From Coccinella septempunctata (Eukaryota > Arthropoda > Insecta > Coleoptera > Coccinellidae), in NCBI RefSeq assembly GCF_907165205.1, contig NC_058194.1, forward strand, positions 22,382,856-22,446,855: a stretch of 64,000 nucleotides of DNA. The letters are read 5' to 3'. The stretch's first letter is position 1. Each line of letters begins with the position of its first letter. Below, in pieces: positions 22,617-35,280 of the stretch. The position numbers and the translations under genes are program-made. A model generated the notes under the pieces. That model saw nothing but the letters and a program-made list of their open reading frames with translations, was not told the origin of the DNA and did not search any database.

Positions 22617-23830
22617 TATACTTCATTCAACTTTATTTTAGCAGTCGGTTGGCCATGGAAATTTGACACATTTCACTCTGTATAGTACGAAAATGTGGGG
22701 TTATGAAGCTTGTCAAAACATTTTTGGGTTTTAAATCAACGCTATGTTGCCCGTTCTACGTAAAAGTTTCTGTTATTACGTATTTTATCACAATGTCGAA
22801 TCTCTTCGGAAAATATCTGACGAACATAATTGAAGTTTATACAAACTGATTGAAGGCATACCAAATCCAGTTATTTGCATGGAAAATACAAGAGATCAGT
22901 ATAATATCATAATATGCACTAGCTTGAGGAGAGTTAATGTTCGTTATCTTCTTTGGCTTACATCATTTGTAGATTTCAAAAATATTAACCCGAAGATGAA
23001 ATGCATATGATGCATTGGTTGGCAATGGGTATCTCCCGAAGGAATTAACAGATAATTACAAGAATGTTAAATTTTTCAATAAAAATCATCTTGCATCAAT
23101 ATAAGTAAAAGGAGTTGAAGGAAGTTTCAAGTTAAGATGCAACTTCACCGTTGAACAAAAATTTCACATGAATAAACAGTAACAGGGCAACTTGCGCGTA
23201 TTTGTGGCTATTCATCTTAATACATTGATGTAATTATAATATTTAGGTATTTATTAGTACCTTAAGACATTTACATTGTATAGGACCAGTCAAATGAAAA
23301 ACAGAAAAATCCATTTTAGGGAACTCATTCTCCGATGACATTTATCGAAAATCCTGTAGTTAACTTTTCGCATTAATTCACTTCAAACATAAAATTCTGA
23401 AATGTCACCACTTTTTTGGGTCTCCCAAAAGAAGGAAATTCTTTGTAATACTCTTCATTCACAATCTTTCTGATTGTGGAAATATTCAGCTGAAATATAA
23501 GTCGTTTAGATTCAGATGAAACATTAGGTATATAAATTCTCTTACCTTGAATATGTTCGCTACCGTCTGACGTATTGTGGATTTTAGAATATAACTATTT
23601 GAATGAGCGGACCTGAATTCTAAATAGCACTTCCTGAAACCCTGTCTCTTTTTTCAATCACTTTCGGCATTTTCGAATTTTCGTAATAAAAATTGATATT
23701 AGTTGTGGCAACGGCGTTATGACATTAACGACATTTCATGAGTGCCAACCTAACTTCGTTATAGTTACAAAAACTTGAGAAAATTATTTCATGGCCAACC
23801 GACTGCTAAAATAAATTTGAATGAAGTATA
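22617..23830 (-). mobile_element. P-family element, copy P1 (complete)
   Basis: 1206 bp (22621-23826) between TATA repeats (22617-22620 and 23827-23830). Terminal inverted repeats of ~40 bp: left cttcattcaactttatttta then gcagtcggttggccatg; the right end is the inverse with one or two changes. The copy is almost identical to P2 over its whole length (about a dozen substitutions and small indels by eye), so the two moved recently. It carries a helix-turn-helix exon pair near its right end on the minus strand, but no DDE domain. TA-type target choice and TIR style suggest a Tc1/mariner relative. Confidence 0.85.
23390..23670 (-). pseudogene. Spliced helix-turn-helix exon pair in P1
   Basis: On the minus strand an ATG at 23670 gives MPKVIEKRDRVSGSAI and then a TAG; at the same position P3 has an AAG codon, so the stop is likely secondary. 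The frame resumes as ...QTVANIFK up to a donor GTAAGAG at 23545. The acceptor ttatatttcag ends at 23490, making a 56-bp intron. The next exon reads LNISTIRKIVNEEYYKEFPS then FGRPKKV. Q-x-VANIF-x-LNISTIRKIV is a typical transposase/Psq-like HTH and GRPKK an AT-hook-like segment. It may encode or once have encoded the DNA-binding end of the transposase that mobilised P. Function is inference. Confidence 0.5.
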
Positions 23831-26800
23831 TAACCTAGTGAGATATTGGAGTGAATTATAATTTCATCAATCTCAGAGATTCGAATAGAGCTTCTCATCC
23901 CATTAATTGATATAATTTTAGCACGTTTCAGCGTTTAATAAAACGAAATGGCCGTCAGCAACTCAGAGAGGAAGCGAAGGAAGAAAATTAACACTAAACT
24001 TGTAACGGAGTACTTTTGGAAGTTCACGATGCCAGCCCGATTAATGAAGGGAGGTTTGATATATAACACCAACGAATGCGAAATTAGTTTCTGGTATGAA
24101 TAAATAATGTGAAATGTGAGCTTTTTTCCTTTACGTCAATTAACAGAGTTTCGGAACTGTATAATTGTGATGCTGATTTCAGCTGTGTTGTGGATATACC
24201 GAGTGGCCCGAATGAAATATACCAAAGGTATATTTCCGTGAGTATGAGTGACATCTGATTGCAACTCGTGGTTGTCATAGTCCTAGCAGGGTGGTGAGCT
24301 TCTTTTCTTTGAGGTTATCAAAGCATCCTGTGGAATCCTAAGGCAATTTTCCGGAATTATCGTTCATAAATACTTTTTTTTTCAATTCTGCGAGTACTTA
24401 GGTCTTCAAAATTGATTCGTCAATGGTTTTTGACGATGAGCGTGAAAATGTTGATTTAAGAAAGGCTCATATGAAGGTTGAGAGGGCAGACATTTATTCT
24501 CATGCTGATAAATATTATCTACCTTTCATTGCCGTTAGGCTGATAAAGATTGGTACAGTTTGATGTAGATAAGACAAATATATTGATATTGAGCATCAAT
24601 AAATGCAAAAAGAAAAAACTAAAGACAGTCCAACTAGAAACGAAGACAATACCAGTAGGAGACTAGACTAAACTTCTGGTGATTGACTGTTTTTTGAACT
24701 TTCTACAGATGCAGAATATATCAACCAAAAACTAATTTTGCATAATAATATCTGATAGATATATAAATCAGAAGTCACTCAAGGCTCTGTGCTTTGCTAA
24801 TTTTGATCAAAATTAGGCTATGGTATAATTTTCTGGTGGACAAAAGTCAAAGAATCAAAAGAGAATGTTAAGGGTTATTTTTGACCTAAAGTACAGGCAG
24901 TCTTGTAGGGGATTATACTATTAAAACGGGAATTTGACCATATATGTTTTATACTTCTTTGAATGTGCACTGTTTTCACTTAATAACAAAGTAGTAAAAT
25001 TTACTGGTAACAATAAGAACTTCATATATGATACACGAACAAGAAATATAACCTTTTCCGATAAATAGGCTGACTCAAACATTCGACATATAGCTGTATC
25101 AAATTTTCAATCAACTACAAAAAAATATCAAACGAATTAATAAAATGAATGTATATGAGAGTATGTATATTTATCCTGAGAATATGACCATATGATCTAG
25201 GAGAATTTTTCTTAAGAGTAAATTGAATATAATATTATAGTTAATTTTATATTGTTCAGTGATATTATTTCACTTAGTTTTCTGTATATTTATGTTTGTA
25301 TACTACAGAAGGCTATTAATTAAGCTATAAAGAAATTTGAATCAGAATTACCTACTGTGACGAACACTCTTCATTGAATCATCTCACTTCTTCCAATTGA
25401 GCAAATGTTAATGGACCTTTTCTCTTATACAATACACTCATATGTATATCATCTCTATAAGTGGAACATGGAGTTAATACCGATGAAATAAATTATTAAA
25501 AAAATTCCAAAGGCTATATCAAGTGAGAATTGAAAGTAAAGGGACGTGTACCTTCTTAATTCATTTCCCGAATATTATTCAATATTATTTCATTATTGAA
25601 TCGACTACTTCATTAGCATTGGTGTTTAAGTTTTGTGATCTTATATTGGCGAGAAAATTTGAATACGAACGCGTCCCTAAAATAGACCGATTTAACCCCA
25701 CTGGATTATTTCTTGCAGGGTAGATGTAATCAACTTAACAAACAATAACGCTGCTCTCTGAAGCCTTCATCGTATTCCGTATTCCAATCAGACATTCCTA
25801 CGTTTTCAATAATTCATCTCTGATCAACTTTAACGACCGAATTGACGGTTGAAGCAAAAAAAAATATAACCACCATAAATATTCCATAACGCATCTCAGG
25901 GGAGTTTTTATTCGAATGAACGGACGCGAAACGTATTGGCAAGTTTGAGTGATGCACACAGGTGAAATTATGAGGATAATTCGATTATATCTTCGCATGG
26001 CCTCTCGCACGGACAAATCCGCATCCTATTTTATGTATGGCCCTGTAGATATGACGGAATACCGATAATCCTGTCCCTGTTAACTGTGGGCCCCAGGAAA
26101 CGAGGGAATTCCAACTCGGATAGAATTGCAGATAATTTTTTTTGTTCGATATAGCACTGGGAGGATAAGCAATTAATCGATAGGTATGTTGTTCACAAGG
26201 TTGGGTTACCAATTAGTTCACAGAGCTTTTGCTGACCAAAACGTTTGTAGGAACAGGAATGGAAATTCTGAATTTTTTCTAACTTTTCTCACTCTTGACG
26301 TTCTTCTTCGATAAAAAGTGCCATATTTGTGAACATTCATTAAAGTGAATGTGTAACGAAAAGGTAAGGTGTTTTTCCTTAGACACTATACATATTTGAA
26401 ACAGTTATTTTCTTTATTGAAATTTTCATTCTGCTCATTTCATCATCAAACAATGGATATAAGGTATCTACATCAGATGGGGTTGGTTTCAAATGTGAGT
26501 CTGTATTCTTCAGGGAGCAGAACAATTCAAAATAAACCATTTCGCTAGCAATTGAGTTTATAAAACATTTAAAATTACGAAGCTAAAGAACCATGATAAA
26601 GTATATCCTCATACGTCCCTTGATTGAGGGTTTACTTTCATTATCAACATGCCACTTAAAATCGAGAATTTTCTGTTGAAAATACATTGGTGGATGTGGC
26701 TTCATTGGTGGATAGAATTTATGTTGTTAGATTTGCATTATCCAAAAGCCACAGCCTCCTTCTTGGAGAATAATTTTTCAATTGCGATGCTTATACCTAT

Positions 26801-27198
26801 ATATACTATTGATAATAATAGTAGTTAACTTCCACTACCTTTTGTGCTTTTCAGAATATCTTTCTCTATATATCGGCCATTGCAGATTTTGCAGGCTTTA
26901 TTATGTATCTCAAGATTCTTTCAAGCAACTAGTGTCTACACCTAATCAATGAACATTTTTGAACATGGAGAAATTCTCAGCGGATATCTTTCTGCGTACA
27001 ATCAGCCTGCCAAGGTGGCATTTTGCTTGCACTCATTATAAACTAGAAGAATGTCGACAAATTCGATATTTGAATTAATGTAAAGCATAATTGACAAATA
27101 CACGAAAGAAAAACCAAAACAATCGACCTTGTGTGACTGTACCGTTCAAATCAACATATCTACTGAATTCATCAGTAATCATCTGATCTAGTAACAGC
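23831..27198. other. No gene recognised (3.4 kb)
   Basis: AT-rich, with only short unconserved frames (24084-24278, 25523-25723, 25798-26212). No repeat families of this window were seen between P1 and Q2. Confidence 0.6.
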
Positions 27199-27430
27199 GG
27201 GTTTCATGAAACTTTGATTATCCGATCAACGATTGTCACTCGATTTCTGAATCAAAATAACTGAAACCTTTTCATTTCTGAATATATTGAAGAAGTAGCA
27301 ATTGAGAATAATTAAAAGGACGAATGAACATCATAATCTGATGCGAGAGTGATAAAAGTATCGATTGAAAACAAATTGACGTCTATTCGTCAATCCAGCG
27401 TTGATTCCCCGATCAAGCTTTATGAAACCT
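27199..27430. mobile_element. MITE Q2
   Basis: A 232-bp copy of Q: left end cgggtttcatgaaactttga, right end gatcaagctttatgaaacc. It shares caattgagaataatt, atcataatctgatgcgagag and caaattgacgtc with Q1 and Q3, and is slightly shorter than Q1 in the middle. Non-coding. Confidence 0.8.
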
Positions 27431-28950
27431 GGGCTTAGACTTGGAATTATCGGTCCCGTATTCAAAATTTTATATCTCCTGCTCAACAACAAGCCTAATG
27501 GTTGAAAACTCTGTATATAATTGAAGATTTCAACTCACAAATTATGAGGCAATGAAATAATCTCCGCGTATTGTACAACCCCATATCTCTCTGACTGCGG
27601 ACATAGTTCCTGCTTTAATTAATGAATCGCCTTAATCAGAAAGTTCCTGCACAACAAGCCATTTCGGTTTCCTGCTACAGGTAAAAATTGAACAACGGAA
27701 CATGGAGTAATGTTTAAAGTTCATGATTCCGAAACAGCAGATTAATGTTTCTTCCTACCAGACTAACAGAAAATACGAAATATAGGGAATAACATTTAGG
27801 TCAACCGTAATAGTGACAAATAATACAAGCCCCCATGAATATTCAACAATAACTTCGAATCTATGCAGGCAGTTGGTGTAATGTATCGTGAAGGCCATTT
27901 TGTTACAATATCCGACAGATTATTATGTGGAAGATTTAAGGAGGCTTCAGGCGGTCCCAATAAAATATTACATCCTTTTGACGGATGAACAGGCAATTCG
28001 TCAGAAAGGATGTAAGAAGCTGCTTTCTTATTTTTATGATACTTCGATTATCGAATATTGCAGTGCTTTCGAAAAAGAAGGCTTTTGATCGAAAAGGCAT
28101 TGTATCCGCTAATATATCGCCCTATGTATAGCATAAATCTGGATGAAAAGTATTGCTATTGTTATTCTCGTTCGTGGCATTAGAGGATCACAAAAGGCTG
28201 CCGAAGGAAAAACTCCAGATTTATTTATTATTCGCGTTAATTTATGTTTGGCTAGCTGAGCCCTGCTTTTGCACCCTGGTTGAGAACGTTCCGCTCCTAT
28301 GAATCCTAGCTTATGTGGCGGTCTTTCAAAATCATATTTTTTGTTTTTTTTCAATGATACTCCCTCAAACTCGGAAATTCACAAGGATTGTAATTTTCAT
28401 ATAAAATATCCATCGGGGTACTTTTCAAACAGTTACCACGTAATACTTCTTTCAGTGGAAGGACTATATGCCTGAATAAGACAGTTATGGTGAGTTTTTG
28501 ATCATTTTTTGGAATAATTGAAGGTTTGTTGTCCTTGGAGACATCATTAAGACTAAGAGTAGTTCCATATTTTGCCAATTAGGTTAGGTTAGGTAAGGCT
28601 AGAATTAAGAGAAGAAGAGAAGAGAACTAAGATTAAGAATTAAGACGAAGAAGACGACATGTTCCACATTTTGCCAGTTAGATGGACTCTTCCGGTAGAT
28701 GTAAGTTCCTTTATTTATTAACAGTGAAAAAATTAAGAGGTGAGAAGTTCTGCAGTTATCTAGCATGGTTTGCCTCAGCAGTTCTCTAGCATGATTTTCC
28801 TCAGCTGATGTGGTTTCAGGAAATATTCGTACAGAACATATAATTCTGAAACTGAATGACCACGACTATAGAGTGGTCATTCAGGTACTTTTCAAGTGTT
28901 TCCAAAGACCAAAATAGTTATCCCAGACCCTAAACGTTTCAGGCGAATAT
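27431..28950. other. No gene; short TTAGG run at 28579-28593
   Basis: AT-rich. Three units of TTAGG (the insect telomere repeat) occur at 28579-28593, too few to be a telomere relic with confidence. A purine-rich stretch (28605-28660, aagaagaagac-like) follows. No coding domain recognised. Confidence 0.5.
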
Positions 28951-29475
28951 TTGTTTCCTTCAATCTTTTCATACATGCTGATACTCTTATTGCATACACA
29001 TGTCTGCTGGAAGGAACGAGTGATGAGGGAATTAGAAATCAGACACCCTGGATTTTCGACAAAATACATCCCATTGGCGAATCTTCCCAATATCAGGAAT
29101 GTGAAGAAAACATTCACTAAGATGCTGAATAGGAGTGATTGGAAAGGCAGCCCACCGGCCAAATGCTCATACGGTTATACAGATGGTATTGAAACCAGGA
29201 TAGAGACTGGCAGTGAAAACATTTGCAAGAAATGTGACATAGCTCTTGTGTCATCCAGTCTAAGAAAAAGAGTCGAAGAGAACTCAAAAAAATAGGCAAT
29301 AAAAACAAGGTCTGGTTTCCCAAGAATCAAGGAAAAGGAGCTCAAACTTCTTTCACACTTCTATAAACAGCATTGCCGCCTCAAGAAGCACCTAATGAAA
29401 ATGGGAGTAGCAGAAACTAACGAATGCAAGCCCTCGCAAAAAATGCTTCGGAGGAGAAATTTGTAGAAACAAGGA
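28951..29475 (+). pseudogene. LINE relic with RNase H-domain motif
   Basis: The frame at 28951-29295 contains a passage like the linker that precedes the RNase H domain of I/R1/LOA-type LINE proteins (MRELEIRHPGFSTKYIPLAN, NIRNVKKTFTKMLNRSDW), then YTDGIETRIETG at about 29176-29211, equivalent to the YTDGSK-x-x-x-GTG start of RNase H. After a stop the frame continues as KLLSHFYKQHCRLKKHLMKM then GVAETNEC (about 29343-29428), the HCRL-x-KHL ... C segment that follows RNase H. The catalytic middle of RNase H is missing. Clearly dead. Clade is uncertain. Confidence 0.6.
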
Positions 29476-31184
29476 AATTAGCACCTTAAATCCATCCCTG
29501 GAGGTCATTAGAACTCTGGAGGAGAAGCTGTAGACGACATAGTGGTGAGAACAGCTCTGGTGGGGGACACAATAGATCTCAAGGTGGCAGTGCAATGCAT
29601 CCCCCTCAAAACAATGCATGTCTGAGGGAATCATAACAATCGGACATTTCAGAGCGTTTCTGATTCTCATATGCGATCCTCAATTATCAGGTTATACCAT
29701 TCCACATGCATTAAACACTAGACAAAGACTGAGTGGGTTCAAGTAGGTATCTATGGGGGAATTCTAAAGTATTCTATGAACGATGAGATCTGTGTACAAT
29801 ACTTACAATCTGAATTCTCCATTTTATTTCATTTACGTATAGGTTTTAAAATTTTAGCAATGAAGAATGTTTCGACTGCAGCAACTTATATTTCGTACAC
29901 CTATACAAGGGAAACTGCAGATGGTTCGGTTGAAAATGAAAATAAGAACATGAGAAACGAGCAACAATACATTCGTCAAAATAATATATATCATCTAGAC
30001 AGGACAGATATTCAGCGGAATTATCATATCATTCTGACAAATCATACTGCAACTATTTCGTTATGTTGGCAAACAATATCGTGGGATTTGGGTCTCCTGA
30101 AATTGACATCGCACGGCACATTGCCTCCCTCCGAAGCCTATCCATCACTTTCCGCAGTAGTTAGTGCTGTCAGGCAAACCGGCGAGATCATTGATATCAA
30201 ATCCTCCTTCCAACCCTAGCCGTGTAGCCCCAGTGGCGCATCAACCGCATATTTCCAGGAATAATTCACGGTTATTACTGCTCACATGAATATAACAGAC
30301 ACGTGGATGAATATCGTCGTCTGTTTTCGCTATATAGATATTCATGGTGGTTTTTTCAGTCAGGTTTCGTGGGGAAACAGACTTATTCACAGGCGATTAA
30401 GCGAGTCCAAAGTATGGCGTAGTTCATGAGAAATTGTCCTGAATGAGAGTTTATTGCTCAGTTGAATCCATAAACTGATTTATTTTATACATGTACTTAC
30501 GGTTGCTGATGTTGGAACATCAATATATTTTCTCACAAACAAAAACGATGACTAGAAGAAGAAATGAGATCGCAGAGAACACAATGACGATTAACAATAA
30601 TTTAAAGAAACCTGAACTTGAATAAGTCTAACATCCCACTATTTAAGAGATTTTGAAAAAGTATAAAATGTTTCACTTCTTGCTTTATCTTTTTGTGTGT
30701 GTTTCTGTTGATTGATTAGCATCGGTCCATTTGTTTCAGTGATTTGATTTATTTCGTGTTAATTTGTAAGGTTAGGTAACTAGTATGCTCGCTATTTGGA
30801 TTGGATTTTGTTGATGAGAGAAATAAAGAAGGTACATCCAGAGAATTTATCGATTTTGTTTTGCCTGAATAGATGTAGAACTCGTCTCCAAAAACGCTTG
30901 ACTTGTCGTTTGTAGAAATTGTCCTTGAAATTTCGATTGAGTGACAAAAATATTTTGCGAGGACAATGCTCTGTTTTATCTTTTCCTTGTGTTTGTTTTC
31001 TAGTGAGGAACCTATATAAGTAAATAATTGTTTCTTTTTCTTCTTGAGCGTTGAATAGAACTTGTTAGCCATATGAATATTAGTTCTGTTAGATATTAAA
31101 AAACCACACACATTTTATTGTTTTTAATTCAATTTTAATTTTGTTAACCTCTATTATTGGGTTTCCTGTTGAGGTTCCTATTGA
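29476..31184. other. No gene recognised
   Basis: The longest frame is 147 codons (29776-30219, plus); it has no known domain, no signal peptide and a composition like translated noncoding DNA. The sequence before the microsatellite (30740-31180) may be the 3' region of an AATA-tailed retroposon, but no protein remains. Confidence 0.5.
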
Positions 31185-31194
31185 AATAAATGGA

Positions 31195-31233
<39 letters not shown>

Positions 31234-31238
31234 ATGAA

Positions 31239-31277
<39 letters not shown>

Positions 31278-31282
31278 ATATA

Positions 31283-31313
<31 letters not shown>

Positions 31314-31327
31314 ATGAATAAATGAAC
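31185..31327. repeat. (ATAA)n microsatellite, ~35 units
   Basis: Nearly pure tandem ATAA/AAAT from about 31185 to 31327, with a few interruptions (two atgaataa variants and one tatataaa). On the minus strand it translates as a repeating FIYL peptide, which is not a gene. It could be the expanded tail of a retroposon (preceding sequence gttcctattgaaataaatgg), which is inference. Confidence 0.95.
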
Positions 31328-31857
31328 AATTATTCATTCATTGGAAACATTCTTATGCTATATGCAAGCCCAGTTTTCTAATGTAAAAATTTTAGTATGA
31401 AACATATATTTCTTGGAGGACCAAAAAGTTTCCGGCTCTGAAATGTAAATAACTAAATATTCGAGATGAAATCGTACACAAGCTCGGAAAACTAAGAGAA
31501 AGCGAATCAGCATTTTGTTTCCATCCATCCACGAGCACTGCGTGTATTGAATAACAACCAAGAGAGACTAAGAGGATAACCAGTGAAACTAATTAAATCT
31601 GCAACTAGAGAACTTTCGGGAAAAGTCTCTCGTAGAGAAACATTTTTAAAGGTTGAACAGCAATTTCCCTCCAGATATATCATCTTATTGCTGGAAGGAG
31701 AAAACAAAAGACTGGCGAAGCTATAGTGGGTTTAATCGTTTCCTGTACATTGGAGCTTTCCATATTCTACAAGGCTTCAATGCAGATTTCAAATTTGTGT
31801 CGATGCTGTCGACACAATGCTACCTGGACGTATAGGTTACATTGATGGGAAGATGTA
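31328..31857. other. No gene recognised
   Basis: Unique AT-rich DNA between the microsatellite and LINE C. Confidence 0.55.
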
Positions 31858-32420
31858 AAAATGATTGAAGCCGTTGCTAGGTCTCAATTGACTTATGGAT
31901 CAGTTGCCAGGGGTTTTGCGGCAAAGAGCCATATCAAAAGAATTCAGGCCACTGAAAAAAATTTGATACGATGTGCAATAGATGCACCTTGGTTTTTCAG
32001 GAATAGACAGATTTATAGGGACCTGAAATGGGAAACCATAGGGAATTTATAATTAGAAAAGCAGAGAAATTATTCGAAACAGCGAAAAACCATCCGAATC
32101 AAGAACTCAGGAGACTAGTGGACTACGACCAAGAGGAAGACAGAAGGAGAATACGAATTTACCGAAAGAGACCAAAAGATCAATAAGGAAGAGATTAAAA
32201 TAAGAACAGAAACTTATTGAAAAATCCAATAAAGTGTTATCCAATAAAGGATAAACACATAAATCCTAGCACGAAAGTGTGCGAGAAGAAAACCGACTAA
32301 GAGTTGAACGGCTTATAGGCAAATGCCCGGAACCAATATTCAAGAAGCAGTTAAGGGTTTTTTAGTGGGTCTCGAGCTCAAGAGAGTAAGAATCCCCACA
32401 CCTGTTTCCCCCTCAGGTAG
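31858..32420 (+). mobile_element. Jockey-type LINE, copy C (both ends truncated)
   Basis: Only the last part of the RT gene and part of the 3' UTR are present. It begins at atgattgaagccgttgctag and runs through AVARSQLTYGSVARGFAAKS, APWFFRNRQIYRDLKWETIG and the 3' UTR block gtgggtctcgagctcaagag. It stops near 32420, within the sequence that precedes the poly(A) tail in copies A and B. There are no catalytic RT residues. A deletion after ETIG shifts the frame. Pseudogenic. Confidence 0.85.
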
Positions 32421-33181
32421 GAGTGGGTTGATAATTTTATATTTGAAATTCTGCAAGGTGTGTATTGATATAAAATAAATAGGTCTGTATATCGTTATAT
32501 CTGATAATATGACATAATTTATAAGGTTTTTGTTCATGTTAATTTCTGCATTGAATTTCAAAACCATAACAGTTTTGACAAAAGAAAGTCCTTCCAAATG
32601 ATTTTTTTTTCCACTCATGACTTTTTCAAATTTCTTCGTCTTGTTATTTTTGTTCATTATTTAGAAATTGAAAATCCATTTCCATCGTCATTTAACTATC
32701 GGTCGTTTCGTGCGGTTGCGCCAGAATGAGCTAGAAGAATCCCAAATGCGAATCACAAAACAAGGAAACTCAATATACACACTAAATCTGCAGGATCGAG
32801 GGGGAATTCGGTTAACTGGAAGCCATGGATGACGCAGTCGTTGAATCGAACAGAAACTTTAAGAACGGCGGATTTGAAGAGATGAAGCTAACGAACCGAT
32901 TAAACTTTCATAGTTGTTCGACGTTCTGAACTTACACATAAAGCAAGAGCCATTTTTGAAATTTAAGCATTCGAATGGAGAGACGGCAAACAACGGAAGC
33001 AAATGAAGTATTCGAATGCGTTGGATGAGTTAATGGACGAAAAACAAAAAACTTCGTTAGAAGTGGGATAAATACTGGATATACCGAGTTGTTCCGGATG
33101 TTATGGCGTCGGTGTTTTAGATGATAAGTCAAACTGACTTAAACTAACTAATCTATTTTATATGGTTCTATGTACGGATGG
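32421..33181. other. No gene recognised
   Basis: AT-rich unique DNA; the two minus-strand frames (32340-32657 and 32932-33132) have no domain. Confidence 0.55.
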
Positions 33182-34630
33182 TCAAAATTCGATGGGATTG
33201 AATGACAGCTCTGTAACTGTGAGAGCTAGGCAAAAATGGATGGCAAGTTTCGATTTCCAAAAGATTGTTAATGGCCAAAACCGCATCCCTCTATCTTCTT
33301 TTGTTTTCAAGTTATAAGTGAAACGTCATTTTTCGGCTCTTCGTACTGGGGCCTTTATTTCGAAAAGTATCAGTGATATCTAAAAACAAATGTAACATTC
33401 TAGACACTTTTTCATGTAGAATGCAGTGGCGTAGTCAAAGATTTTTTCAGTCCGCCACTCCATTGACATAGTTGTAACTTTCATTTCGAATATGAACTCT
33501 ATGTTATTTTTACATATTCAAATCCCATATTTTTTTCTGATTCAAATTATATAATATAAGTCCTGTTTTTAATTGTTCCTTCAATAAAAATCTCAAAAAC
33601 TAGTTTTGTTGACAGTTCATTTTCGTTGATAATATGATAATGCACTTCATGCTCTTATGTTGTGTCAGGTTATGAGAGATTTTGGAGATCACTTCATCAT
33701 TCCGGATAATCTAGAAGGTGCTCGGGAAATGAGGAAATTATGAGAATTTCCATGACTACTTTATATTCACCAATTAACCACTACTACTAGTGGCACTGAC
33801 TTATTTGTGAAGGTGTTTGAAAAGGCAATGGTACTGGTATTTAGATTTTCTACTAATTAAAAAGGTTTTGGAATATATTCAGTTGAATCCAGGTTTATGA
33901 AATTTCCTGAAAATGATTCATTCCATATTGGAAAATCTTCCATTCTTTCAAATATCCGGAATGAAAGTGATCTTTACAGTCTCTCATATAAGTAATAATA
34001 ATGAGGTTTATGTTTTGAAATCTACAAGGTTGTTACAATTTCAATATCTGAATAATAAACCTAAGAAAATCCACTAAAGGCAAAACCTGTGTCATTTAAT
34101 AACCTGACACAATTTGAGAGCATGAAATTCATCATCATATTATCAATGGAATCACCTGCCAACTAGAACGAACTAGTTTTTGAGTTTGAGAATAATCAGA
34201 GACAAGACGTATGTTATGTATTCCGAATCAGTAAAAAATATGGGACTGGAATATGTAAAATTAACATAGGGTTTATTAAAAAAAAAAAAAAGTTATCACT
34301 ATATCACTGAAGTGGCGCACTGAAAAATGTCTTCGACTACACCACTGCACTCTACCTGAAAGAGTGTCTGTAGAATGTAACATTTGTTTTTCGATATCCC
34401 TGTTACTTTACGAAATAGAGGCACCAGTACGAAGAGCCGAAAAATGAGTTTTCACTTATGAATTGAAAATAAAAGAGGATAGAGGGATGAGGTTTTGGCA
34501 ATTAACAATCTTTTGAAAATCGAGGTCGGAAACGTGCCATCCATTTTTCCCTAGCTCCTACGGTTACAGAGCTGCCATTCAATCCTATCGAATTTTGCAC
34601 ACCCTTTACAATTCGAAGACTCACCCTGTA
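33182..34630. mobile_element. Element X: large inverted repeat, arms ~375 bp
   Basis: The left arm (33182-33556) and the right arm (about 34225-34606) are reverse complements with moderate divergence. Matched blocks include caaaattcgatgggattgaa, acagctctgtaac, catttttcggctcttcgtac and acaaatgtaacattcta. The ~670-bp spacer is non-coding. Beyond the right arm is gactcaccctgta (34618-34630), the same terminus as W; the left arm lacks it. This is either one foldback element with a degraded left end or two head-to-head copies of one element. Its end type suggests the same broad class as W and R. Confidence 0.7.
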
Positions 34631-35010
34631 AGTATAAATAAATAGACCGAAAATACTGAGACGCCACTGTGGTATCCTGTTCCCAGTGCGCTCTTAATTC
34701 GTCGGAATAATGAAATTTGCAAGCCATAAATTCAAACAGACAAAAAGCTTTCAACTTGTTGGTGTCGAATGTTCTAAACAAATATATGGGGGTCGCTGGG
34801 GGATTGCTCAGCATTTGATTACTTTAACGCCAGTTTGGGGATTCTATTGTTTCAATTTGTTTCAGGTTTTACTGCAGAGGAATTCGAAAAGAGAAAAGCA
34901 ATTGACGAACGCTAATGCGTCAATCTTTGTCCAGTTTGTTTGAAAAATTTTCGAGAGCATGCGATTTTTGAGGCAGAGAAACAAGAAACATTGTCTTTTT
35001 ATGTTAAATT
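34631..35010. other. No gene recognised
   Basis: Short unique stretch between X and the CR1-type LINE. The plus frame at 34710-34943 has no domain. Confidence 0.5.
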
Positions 35011-35280
35011 CGAGGAGACCTAATCACAACGTACCGTGCTCTTCACAATCTCTTTGGAGCTGACCTAAGCAGCCTTTTCATTTCGAACTCCGATGGTCGT
35101 CTACGTGGTCATGCATGTAAACTGTCTAAGGAAAATTTTAGATCGTCGCAGAGGCAAAATTTCATCTCCAACCGGGTTTTTAGTGCGTGGAATAGTTTGC
35201 CGTCGGCTGTTGTGAACTCAGAGTCTGTCAATGCGTTCAAAAACAACTATGACAATTTGTGCCGTTGCGTACGTCGGTGA
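35011..35280 (+). pseudogene. CR1-type LINE, C-terminus of reverse transcriptase ORF
   Basis: An open frame without an internal ATG runs from 35011 to a TGA at 35278-35280 (89 codons). It begins RGDLITTYRALHNLFGADLS, continues LRGHACKLSKENFRSSQRQN, and ends with FISNRVFSAWNSLPSAVVNS then VNAFKNNYD. This is the conserved tail of CR1/L2-group LINE ORF2 proteins (RGDLI-x-T ... LRGH ... N-x-F-x-NR-V-x-x-WN-x-LP-x-x-VV). The stretch is uninterrupted, but everything upstream is missing: a 5'-truncated insertion. About 180 bp of likely 3' UTR follow, to ~35460 (ttaataataaaagggttgat). Confidence 0.8.

Noticed and set aside
28579..28593. Three TTAGG units (insect telomere repeat)
   Set aside because: Only three copies, expected by chance and common in insect intergenic DNA; no flanking telomere-associated element.
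29776..30219. 147-codon plus-strand frame
   Set aside because: No domain, signal peptide or conserved composition; no splice or promoter context.
31089..31337. Minus-strand open frames with repeated FIYL
   Set aside because: Translation of the ATAA microsatellite, not a protein.
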